Origin: Macrolepiota albuminosa
Lineage: Eukaryota; Basidiomycota; Agaricomycetes; Agaricales; Agaricaceae
Reading direction: 5' to 3'
Assembly (NCBI GenBank): GCA_027475525.1
Contig: JAMWFC010000037.1
Location: 997,419 to 1,061,418, forward strand
Length of the DNA: 64,000 bases
Each line of letters begins with the position of its first letter. The first letter of the stretch is position 1. The position numbers and the translations under genes are program-made. The notes under the pieces are model-generated. The model saw nothing but the letters and a program-made list of their open reading frames with translations. It searched no databases and was not told the origin of the DNA. Of this stretch, positions 55,363 to 64,000 are shown one piece after another.

Positions 55363-58300
55363 CTACTGCTGTCTGTGAGTCCTGCGCCTGGGAGGGTTGT
55401 TTCCTGGGTGCCGTTGCTGGAAGTCCTGGAGTTTGTCAAGGGTGTCTTCGAGGTTTTGGCACGGTTCCCAAGTGTCGTCTTCCAGGCCATATCCCTTCCA
55501 CCATACGAGGAAGTGGGGTCGTCCACGAATATTCCAGGAGTTGAGGATGTCTTCAACCTCGACTGGGGGAGGGGGCTCGGGGCGTCGTTCAGGGAAGGGA
55601 TCTGGGGGGTGTCGTTCCAGGAGGCGGACGTGGAATACTGGGTACAGACCTTTTAGTCCCGGGGGAAGCTCGATCTTGTAGGCGTGGGATGAGACCTTCT
55701 TCAAAATTTTGAACGGGCTGAGGTGCTTGTGATCGAGTTTTGGGGAGGGCCGGTGGGTGCAGAGGTGGCGTCAATCTAATCATACCTTTGTCCTGGGGAT
55801 CCAGTCGGGGGTGTCTTCCTGTTTCCAATTGGCGTGTTTCACATAAGCCTGGTTCGCGGTGTCGATCTCTTCTCAGAGAAACTCGTGAAGGGACTGGAGA
55901 TCCTGGGCAACCTCGTGGGCAGCATGCGACGGGATGTCCTGGAGCAAGAGTGTCAGTCGGGGGTGGTACCTCTTGTTGGCAAAGAAGGGCGATATCCCGG
56001 TGGCAGAGTGCGGTGTGTTGTTGTAGGTGAACTCGGCCAGGGGGAGCTCGGTGTGCTAGTCGTCCTGCAAGTAGTTGACGTACAGTTGGAGGTACTGCTT
56101 GAGAAACTGGTTGACCCTTTTGGTTTGACCGTCGGTTTTGGGGTAGTAGGCGGTAGAGAGGTTAGTCTTTACTTCAAGGGCCTTACACAGAGAAGTCCAG
56201 AATTTGGACACAAAGAGTGGGCCACGGTCAGAGACGATGTTGTCCGGGAGTCCATGCTTGGTGAAGACGTGCTCGAGGAACAGCCAGGCGAAGTCCGGGG
56301 TGGTGTCTGTGGTGTGGCAGGGTAGGAAGATGCCCTGTTTGGTTAGTCTACACACAACGACAAGAATGGCATCGAACTCTTCGGATTCCAGGAGTTCGAC
56401 GATGTGGTCCAGGGATATGGAGGACCAGGGGTGTTGTCCGACCGGCAGGGGTTTCAGGAGTCCGTATGGTCAGTGTCAGGGGACCTTGGCCTGGAGGCAG
56501 GGTTCGCATGATCGAATGTAACGGGTCACGTTCTTCTTCAACCCTGGCCAAAAGTAAGTCCAGGAGATAAGCTGGAGGGTCTTACGTATTCCAGGATGTC
56601 TCCGGAGCTTGTGGTCCTGGTGTTGGCAGAGGACGTCGTAGCAGATTCGGGCATGATCTGGGACGTAGATGTGGCCATCCCAGAGGAGGAGTTTTTCGTC
56701 GGGGAACAAGGAGAAGGTGGGGTCCCGGTCGGTTTCGTCAGGAGGGTTGTGGAGGTCGTGGTTGGTGAAGTACTTGTCTCTGGGGGCGCGGCGGATCTGG
56801 CTCAGGGTTCCTTTGTCGTTTAAGATCAGTACGGCATTCAGATGTTCAGGAGGGATTACCACGCGATGATTGAACGCATTGCATTCCGCCTCAAATGACT
56901 TCTTGGGATAGACGTCTGGTTGACGGGTGAGGGCATCGGGTTTAGCTCCAAGTCATCCCGGGCGGTACTGGATCGTGAAGTTGTATTCCGAGAGAACCTC
57001 AGACCATTGGGCCTGCCGTCAACTAAGTTGCTTGGTCGTGGTGAAGTACTGCAGGTTGTTGTGATCTGAGTAGACCTGAATCTGGTGCCGGGCCCCTTTG
57101 AGGTAGGCTCGCCATTGTTTGAAGGCTTCAACGATGGTGAGGAGCTCCTTGTTGTAGATGTTGTAGTTGAGCTCAGCGTCAATCATGGACCGGGTGTAGA
57201 AGGCAACTGGCCAGGGCTCCCCGCCGTCAGGTCCCATCTGTGAGAGAATCCCAGCGATGGCGTAGTCGGAGGCATCGCATTCCAGGATAATTGGGAGGGC
57301 CGGGTCGTAGTGCCGGAGTACGGGGGTGGCTGTGAAAGCCTCCTTGAGCAGGTTAAAGACACTCTGGCACTTACTGTCCCAGTTCCAGGTGACGTCCTTG
57401 CATGTAAGCCGGTTGAGGGATTTCGTGATACCGGAGTAGTTATCTATAAACCTCCGGTAGAAATTAGCAAAACCCAAGAAGGACTGTACTTTCTTTGACG
57501 TTTTGGAGTTGCGGCCAGTTGACAATGGCCTCAACCTTGTGGGGGTCCATGCGAACGCCATTCGGGAATACGATAACGCCGAGATACTCAACTTCTTCCA
57601 TGTGGAACAAACACTTCTCAGGCTTGGCATGGAGGTTGTGCTCCCGGAGGTGTTCGAGGACTTGCCGGACATGCTTCTGGTGGTCCTCCTTCGAGTCTGA
57701 GTAGATGAGGATGTCGTCCAAGTAGACGATCATGAAGACATCACTCATGTCGTGGAAGATGTCGTTTATGAAGTATTGAAACATGGCGGGGGAGTTAGTC
57801 ATTCCAAAAGGCATCACAAGATACTCAAACAGACCGTACCGCGTATGGAACGCAGTTTTCCACTCATGTCCTGGGGCGATGCGGACATTGTTGTAGCCGG
57901 AGCGGAGGTCGATTTTCGTGTAAACCTTGGCACTGCAGAGTCGATCAACCAGATCGCCGATGAGCGGGAGCGGGTAGCGGTTCTTCTTGGTGATCTTATT
58001 GAGTCCCCGGTAGTCAACACAGAGTCAGAGCAAACCATCCTTCTTCTTGGCAAATAGAACTGGGGCTCTGGCGGTGGAGGTGGAGGGTCAGATGAATCCC
58101 TTACCAAGCATTTCGTCAAGGTAGTCCTTGAGGGCCCAGAGTTCGACTTCCGACATGTTGTATACCTTGCCAAAAGGGGGGGCAGCTCCTTTCTCGAGGT
58201 TGATAGTATGGTCATAGGGGCGGTGAGGGGGAATTTCCTTGGCGTCTCTTTCAGAGAATACGTCAGTGAACTCGTGATACTCCGGGGGAACTACTTCTTG

Positions 58301-58519
58301 GACTTCTTTTCCGGGGAAATAGCGTCCCCTCGTAGATGTTCTTCCGAGAGAGATGGCAAGGTGTGTAGCTGAAATGTGGGTGTTCTATCCTTCATGAGGC
58401 AGGCGAAGGGGGCGGCTCCAATGATCCTAATGTCGAGTGCATTCGGGTCGATCAGAGTCACGGGCGCATCGGCTGGAGCAGGTTTGACACGTGTCTGAGA
58501 CCGGCCAGGATAGTTCGGC
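55363..58519 (-). pseudogene. Chromodomain-gypsy pol (reverse transcriptase, RNase H, integrase, chromodomain), degenerate
   Basis: In minus order: VTLIDPNALDIRIIGAAPF, reverse transcriptase (LCVDYRGLN..., [19 protein letters not shown], catalytic [23 protein letters not shown]), RNase H (LECDASDYAIAGILSQ), integrase zinc finger (HPGIRKTLQLISW ... CEPC), core Asp (SLDHIV), Asp (VSDRGPLFVS) and KTDGQTKRVNQFL, where the third catalytic residue Glu has become Lys, then a chromodomain ([10 protein letters not shown] ... [17 protein letters not shown]) at about 55,500. Many stops: for example KGFI-TGA-PST and GLL-TGA-LCVDY, both expected to be Arg (CGA). Chromodomain elements target heterochromatin, which fits their accumulation in this nest. 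Confidence 0.9.
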
Positions 58520-58693
58520 TGTAACTGGAGTTAAAGGTTAGAACTATCTTGTGTGTATCACACAAGTGCTAAATCAGACCGCAGTATCAGATTTGACTAG
58601 TACTTAGAGTGAAAACAAGATGTTGTCTTATGTAATACTCTACTAAATGATTATAGCGTCGTTGACGCTAAGAACATGGATGACTCCGTTACA
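58520..58693 (-). repeat. Element X 3' LTR (174 bp)
   Basis: In plus sense TGTAACTGGAG...CTCCGTTACA; the ends are inverted repeats. Short LTRs with TGTAAC ends are common in fungal copia elements. Confidence 0.65.
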
Positions 58694-59054
58694 TACCCCC
58701 CAATGAGACCGAATACTCGGTCTTTAGAAAGGGAGGTAGAGCGAGATGAAAGATGCATGGTAGTGCAACCAACGGATGAATACACACGTATGGCGTGGCT
58801 GCAAGGCGTTAGCACTTGTGCGCAATGGAGATGTGTCGTCTGGACACAATAGGAAGCAGTTCTTATCAGACAAGGGCGCAGGTTGCGCCAGCAGTAGATA
58901 AAAAAATGTTATGTATAAACAAAATAAAAAAAACAAAAAAGGATGACCCCTCCTCTGGGTCCGCTGTATCTACACGTGACTCTAGAGTGCATATCAGCTG
59001 AAATGGTTCGAGTGAAATACTCGGAAGTACATACACAATAAAGTATACATGGGT
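58694..59054. other. Element X 3' untranslated region with purine tract
   Basis: In minus sense ATTGGGGGGTA stands before the LTR at 58,693, a good polypurine tract. The remainder shows no gene; an A-rich run lies at about 58,900-58,940. Confidence 0.55.
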
Positions 59055-61313
59055 CTAGGACCCGGATGACGATGCTCCTGCAACCGCGCCTGTCTCAGTC
59101 ACCATTGCCTCCTCCTCCAGTGCGACGTTAATTGTGGGAGGGGGAGGCGCTGATTCCATCCTCGGTGGGGTTATAGGCCCCTCGACTGCAGGCGTGTCTA
59201 CCACCATAGGCTCTGTTAGTGCGACGTTAATTGCTGAAGCTGTGGTGGCGAGCGTACCCTGCTCTGCCGTGCGTGACAGAAGATTGACCTGGCCTGGGTC
59301 CATGTCCGCTGTTGGCAGGTCATGCGCTGCCAAGCGTTTTAGGAGGTTGACCCAATTTGGGTCCATGCCAATCAAGTAGTAGAGGCCATTGGCCTCAGGG
59401 TTTTCTGGGAGCTTGCTCTCCTCGTGGTGCTTGAACATAAGACGATAGTGATTGTCTTCAGTCATCTCCTGCCATCCATCCCATTGCGGGATTGCAGCAG
59501 GGGTGCCATACTTGGAGAGGCGCTCCATGCGCTCATCGTCAACCTGCTTGAAGATGTCCATTGACATCGTGGGGGAGTGGAACTGCTGTTCCAGGAAGAC
59601 TACGCCGTACGTGTACGCGTGGTCCACCCATTCCAGCGGGATCCGGTTGTGTAGAAGGACACATAACATGTCATTGTTGGAGAAGTTCTGTGCATGGTCG
59701 TTGGGCACGTGAACTTGGTGAATTTTGAGCTGCGGCCCACATTGGGGCTCAAATGGCTGCTCGGGAAACATGGCATCATACGAGGCAATCGCCTCTCGAT
59801 AAAGCCCTGGACGGGCCACGACGAGGGTCATGTGCCGCATGATCACTGGCTTGGCTGCACTGTTAGCGCACAATGCTCGACATAAGGCGAACCCAAAGAG
59901 GGTCTGCCAGTGCATGTGATAGGCATGATCCACGGCGATACCTTGATAGGTATTTTCCAACCCGGGTCGTCCAAAGACCAGCGCATACTGCGCCAGTTGG
60001 TCGAGGTCAAACGGGGTGGCTGGATCCTGAGCGCGCATTACGCGCAATGCCGTGGTGCCATCGTCTTTTGTGTGCAAGAAGTGCCCCGGAATGTGTCGTC
60101 GCTCGACAAGAGCGAGGTCGTCAGGGCCCTGCATTGGGTTGACGAGTTCTTGATACTTAGGCTCCTTCATCAGGAGCTGCATGGTTCAATTGTGCAGAGC
60201 CTCAACTGTCTGCTGCGCGAACATCTGGAGCTCTGTGATCAACATATACGCAACAATTCTGTCGTGACGCAGGACGTGCACATTTGCATAATACTTATAG
60301 AGCCAGTCCAGCTCTAGCGGAGTGCGGAGAAGACCGCGTGGGGCATGCTTATACACAATTGTGCCCAGGATGTGGGCAGGATGGCCAGAGGAATACTCAT
60401 ATGACGCCGCTCTATTAGCGTCAGCTCCCATCAACACCGCATTCATGGCATATGAATAATAGGTGCAATGGCTGAGTGCTCCTCTAAAGCACGAGTTCAT
60501 TCACTCGATATTGAGCGGACCCCACACCTTCACCCCCAAGCCATCAGGGATCCTCCCCAAAAATTCATCCTTGGCCCTATACTTCTGGGCCTTTAGCTCC
60601 TTGGCGCGAATCGCCTTCTTCTTTGCAATGCGCTTATTGCGCGATACTCGTTGGAATCGGTCTGCGGCTGATTCCTCCTCCTCCCCATCCTCCTCCTGCT
60701 CTGAGCTCGACTCTCCATAGTCGCTCTCGTCGGACAGGGATGGTACTGGTTTTTTGCCTTTATCAGGCCTGGTCTTTCCTCTTGAGGTTGCTACCAGACC
60801 ATCATACTGCTCCGGTGTATGGGGGTCTGGGGTCAATATGACCACAGGATACTTTTCTGGTGGGGCCGGTACAAACACCGGCAGCATAAATAACATCTGG
60901 ACTTCTCCCGCTCGTGCGGGAATGCCAGCAGGAAAGAGTATAACCTCTAATTTGGAGGCATCGAGAGGCAGCTTGCGGCCGCGGCGCTGACGAGACGGCC
61001 CTGACTTGGTCAGGGCGGACGATTCTGGTTGTGGCTGAGCCACCGGAGGGGCAGGCGCATTTCGCGCCAGAGTGTTCCCTCCAGGCCCAGCACGAGGAGT
61101 GACAATAACAGGCGCTCTTGGCGCCACAGCGATGGGTTTGGGCCCTCTAAGTGGGGCCCAAGATGATGCGGCTTCCCGCTGACCCAGAGACAGACCTGCC
61201 AAGAGTTCACTGACGGCAGCCAGCAACTCTGAAGAGGCCTGTGGGCCCGACTCGGGTAACCACGATGACAAAGCCACGGGCTGAGCAGGCTGCTCATGGC
61301 ACATGAATTGCGC
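59055..61313 (-). pseudogene. Element X large ORF, unknown function, two in-frame TGA and 5' truncated
   Basis: One frame of 753 codons on minus, open from the gypsy-1 LTR at 61,314 to a stop at 59,055, broken by TGA at 60501-60503 and 60186-60188, both explained by CGA to TGA. N-terminal part: Ala/Pro/Gln-rich, basic (SRQRRGRKLPLDASK), then an acidic run (ESSSEQEEDGEEEESAADRF) and Lys/Arg-rich RNKRIAKKKAIRAKELK. C-terminal part looks globular: LRTPLELDWLYKYYANVHVL, PKYQELVNPMQG, FDLDQLAQYALVFGRPGLE, WVDHAYTYGVVFLEQQF, then a low-complexity tail. I recognise no catalytic motif or zinc knuckle; a gag-like structural protein is possible because of its place just before the LTR, but this is a guess. 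Confidence 0.6.
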
Positions 61314-62261
61314 TGATAGGACCCTATACAGGTTAGGCGCATCAACGGCAGGCTCGGCACCGGCTCCGGAAACCTTGCCGCACTTGTTCCGAACTTAGCG
61401 CACGCGTTCTACCCATTTTAAGCCATTTCTGACGGCCGCGCACGGCAAGAAGCAGATCCAATCAATGATAGCGCCGACGGCAGCAAGAATGACAACTGAC
61501 AGATGGCATCAGTCACTGACGACAGCGCTTAGCGAGAAGTTTGATGATCTATCAAAAACTGACGGACAGCTTGGCGTTTGACCTTGGCGTCTGACACCGC
61601 TTACCGTCTCGATTTGGCGCCCAACGTCGCTTAGGTGTTCTGACAGACAGAAGGGTGATGGAGTGATGGTTTAGCTTCGCGATCTGTCGCCTGGCGTCGC
61701 TAAGGCTCTTGAATGGACGGTAGGGATCTGAAACCGTTGGAGCTACCCCTTTGAAATTTTCCAGTTTACCGCACTCTGGCGTCATTAGCCACTGGCGACG
61801 GCGAACTTATTGTAGTATAAAAGTACTTACCGACTTGTACATTAAACAGCAGACGAATAGACCACAGTTTCCCCCTTACTTCAGTCTCCCTTACGCTCAA
61901 GAGCTCATTTACGCTACGGTCGGCAACGTCAAAACTCATCGGTAGTTACAGACGTTCGCCAACACTCGACATACTCGCGCCTTGCAACTACGGCAGGCAT
62001 TATCGACGCTTAGAACCTCGCTAAGCTTATCGTGCTCTTGCCGCTCACCCTTGCCGTGTTCACTTACCGCATTTCCTTAGGCGCTTTACCTTAGCGCTTA
62101 CCACTTGCCGACCCCGTTACCGACTTTTACCCTTTTTCACAGACGCGTTCTCTGGGACCTGCCCGGGACTCCTCAACACACTTATAGCGCGCCCAACGCA
62201 CACTCTTGGTTAGGTAACACTTTAGCTACATTTGTTACTGACCAAACTTTGGGCGTCATCA
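61314..62261 (+). repeat. Second gypsy-1 copy 5' LTR (948 bp)
   Basis: Starts TGATAGGACC and ends GGGCGTCATCA like the other two LTRs, with a modest number of differences (for example cactggcgacggcgaac for cactagcgacggtgaac). Confidence 0.92.
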
Positions 62262-62264
62262 AAT

Positions 62265-62286
62265 TGGAGCCCACCGCGAGGGATCT
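62265..62286 (+). promoter_or_regulatory. Primer binding site, second gypsy-1 copy
   Basis: TGGAGCCCACCGCGAGGGAT, identical to the site at 38,786. Confidence 0.7.
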
Positions 62287-62470
62287 CTAGGGCAGAATTC
62301 CGCCAGAAACCCGTCTCCAGCGTAGGCGCCGCCTGCTAGACCAGTCGGCAGAAGGCATTGCTCCTTCCCACCCATCAACTCCACAACCACCTGGTGCCTT
62401 ACCGGGTCTCTCTCTAGCCCAGGAACTACAGAACGCCACTGTAGACGCTTTTCCTGATCTCTTCCCGCAC

Positions 62471-62624
62471 TCCCTCGATTATAGTGCCGACGACCCCTTA
62501 GCGTCGCCCTTTGCCTTACCGCAATCAGTCACTCCCATTACTCCGCTTCCCTCGATTATAGTGCCGACGACCCCTTAGCGTCGCCCTTTGCCTTACCGCA
62601 ATCAGTCACTCCCATTACTCCGCT
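62471..62624 (+). repeat. 77-bp tandem duplication D (exact)
   Basis: 62471-62547 equals 62548-62624, in the 5' untranslated region. The first gypsy-1 copy has a single unit here (38,990-39,070). A short deletion relative to that copy follows (acaactcattctctt). Confidence 0.95.
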
Positions 62625-62717
62625 AACGCCACTTTCACAACTCATTCTCTTACCCCGTCGCCAATCTCCAGAACTCCTTCCCCACTACCGCTAACCGAAC
62701 TCGCCAACACAGTCGCT

Positions 62718-64000
62718 ATGGAACAACAAGTCCAGCGCATGCCGCCACGCAACCACTTCTCGGCACCGAAATGGGACGAGACCAAGCCACGGGAGCTCTC
62801 CCAGTATTTTAAGGAGTTGGAGTATCTATTCAGAGACTGTAACATTACCGACCACACGCAGATGAAGGAGTATGCGGCAAGATACGTATCGTATGACACG
62901 GCAGAAACGTGGACAGGTCTTACCGAGTTTGCCGCCTTTGTCCCTGCCGCCCCGCCAGCTCCAGCTCAAGGCGCTTCGTATGAGGACTGGAAGACGGCAG
63001 TTATCCAGCTGTACCCTGGCGCCGAGGAGGCTACCCGATACACGGTAAACGAGTTACAGAAACTAGTACAGGAATCTTTCGACAGTGGCACTTCTTCTCT
63101 TGGCGCATTCTCCACGTATTACCGCGAGTTCCAGAAGATCGCTAGGTGGCTTCTGCAGAACGGCAAGCTCTATATTAACGAGGAGCGTCGCCTTTTCCAG
63201 CAAGGCATCCCGACTTCGCTTTGGACTCGTATTGCTCGTCGCCTAGAGATAGTTCATCAGGCTCATCACCCAGACGAGCCCTATAACGTTGCCGACGTCT
63301 TTGAAGCCGGTAAATGGGTTCTCAAGGGAACGGACACTGGCGTTGGACTGCAGCGCGCTAGGACGAGCCCACCCCCTGAGCGAACTAACGGTATCATTCC
63401 CATCCCGCCTCCTGTTGCCGACTTCGTTAAGAAAGAAGAGCTCAATGCTGCTATTACCGCCGCTGTCGCATCATTCCCATCCCGCCTCCTGTTGCCGACT
63501 TCGTTAAGAAAGAAGAGCTCAATGCTGCTATTACCGCCGCTGTCGCTCCGCTATGACACGTATCGAAACTATGATTACCACCAACCTGACTGCTAACCGA
63601 CCCGCTAACGTACCCGCACCTGGCCCTTGCCACTTCTGTGGGGAAATTGGCCACACCATGACTAGAGGACGCTGCGCTACCCTCGAGAATTACGTTCGCC
63701 AAGGTAGAATTCGACGGGCTATCGACGGCAAGATAGTCCTCACCACTGGCGCCACCATCCCCAACTACCCAGACAAGAAGTCCTTCCAGGAGCGGGTAGA
63801 TGAATGGCATAGGCGCAACCCAGGACAAATCGTTACCGGCACGCTATCTGGCAACGCCAACCCCGACCCCGAACAGGCGACCCAACAGCAGATGATTCAC
63901 GAGGTCTCGTTACCGGCACGCTATCTGGCAACGCCAACCCCGACCCCGAACAGGCGACCCAACAGCAGATGATTCACGAGGTCTTACATTCGACAGCGTT
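62718..64000 (+). CDS. gag of the second gypsy-1 copy, frame broken, partial
   Basis: Starts MEQQVQRMPPRNHFSAPKWD and follows the first gag nearly residue for residue up to VKKEELNAAITAAVAS. It is then shifted by duplication E (63393-63546) plus a one-base deletion, resumes as MTRIETMITTNLTANRPANV ... CHFCGEIGHTMTRGRC ... IPNYPDKKSFQERVDEW, and is shifted again by duplication F. The underlying protein is intact apart from these events. Confidence 0.9.
63393..63546 (+). repeat. 77-bp tandem duplication E (exact)
   Basis: 63393-63469 equals 63470-63546. The base run after it (gtcgctccgc) lacks one t compared with the first gypsy-1 copy (gtcgcttccgc). Confidence 0.95.
63830..63983 (+). repeat. 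77-bp tandem duplication F (exact)
   Basis: 63830-63906 equals 63907-63983. Nine to ten bases later cattcg stands where the first gypsy-1 copy has catttcg, a one-base deletion. Confidence 0.95.

Larger units (their letters stand above)
52462..58519 (-). mobile_element. Decayed chromodomain gypsy (Tf1/sushi type), 3' two-thirds visible
   Basis: Minus-strand element: 3' LTR 52462-53176, polypurine tract next to it, antisense gene 53305-55096, pol 55363-58519. It is cut at 58,520 by element X; its 5' LTR is outside the window. It was inserted into the DIRS-like gag. Numerous stops, many of them CGA to TGA, and a lost integrase Glu show that it is dead. Confidence 0.85.
58520..61313 (-). mobile_element. 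Element X: LTR element with unrecognised ORF (3' part)
   Basis: A 174-base LTR (58520-58693), a purine tract on its right in minus sense, and a long minus frame (59055-61313). Truncated on the right by the second gypsy-1 copy. It is inserted in the chromodomain-gypsy pol region. No reverse transcriptase is visible in the part seen, so it may be non-autonomous or have it upstream, beyond the window. Confidence 0.6.
61314..64000 (+). mobile_element. Second gypsy-1 copy, 5' part
   Basis: LTR 61314-62261, primer site and gag; runs off the right edge. Preceded by GCGC (61310-61313), the same tetranucleotide as at the first copy. Differs from gypsy-1 by scattered substitutions and small indels, so it is a separate copy of the family. 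Contains three exact 77-base duplications. Confidence 0.95.

Overview
The window looks like a filamentous basidiomycete (Agaricomycete). The evidence is intron-dense genes with introns of roughly 45-90 bases, a G-protein alpha subunit cut into 13 exons, single-pass membrane proteins of the common 'IDD / W...G' extracellular type, an F-box/leucine-rich protein, a GH79 enzyme, and LTR (copia, two gypsy lineages) and DIRS-like tyrosine-recombinase retroelements. The species cannot be named from the sequence alone.

Layout. 1-8.1 kb: 5' end of a secreted GH79 gene (minus) and two paralogous single-pass membrane protein genes (plus), separated by gene-poor DNA with hairpins and short repeats. 8.15-13.33 kb: a complete, recently inserted copia element with a 5-base target duplication (CCATC), 370/369-base LTRs that differ by one inserted base, and one gag-pol frame stopped by two TGA codons. 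13.7-31.1 kb: host genes, namely a conserved protein of unknown function (minus), a histidine phosphatase (plus, 9 exons) overlapping the end of an F-box gene (minus), a polytopic membrane protein (plus) and a divergent G-alpha (plus, 13 exons including one of 5 bases). 31.7 kb to the right edge: a nest of retroelements.

The nest. A minus-strand DIRS-like element (49.36-52.46 kb plus 37.1-37.83 kb) is split by a young gypsy element ('gypsy-1', 37,831-49,357; 952-base LTRs in which I see no difference; 4-base GCGC target duplication) and truncated at 52,461 by a decayed chromodomain gypsy of Tf1/sushi type (minus strand, LTR 52,462-53,176). That element is broken at 58,520 by an LTR element with a large ORF I do not recognise ('element X'), which is itself broken at 61,314 by a second gypsy-1 copy running off the right edge. 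31.7-36.8 kb holds older, CpG-poor retroelement remains.

Most notable. (1) Both gypsy lineages carry, between pol and the 3' LTR and on the opposite strand, a multi-exon gene with a six-cysteine motif spaced like a fungal Zn2Cys6 cluster. In both, the first cysteine is the first codon after a phase-0 intron. The gypsy-1 copy is intact (6 exons, 709 residues). (2) The gypsy-1 copies contain six tandem duplications with a period of exactly 77 bases, most with a small deletion just downstream. They break the gag-pol frame and look like k-mer overlap artefacts of assembly, unless they are shown to be real. (3) Premature stops in the older elements are mostly CGA to TGA changes, as expected from methyl-CpG decay or RIP-like mutation. 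Introns and exon joins are my own reading by splice consensus and family conservation, not from transcripts.
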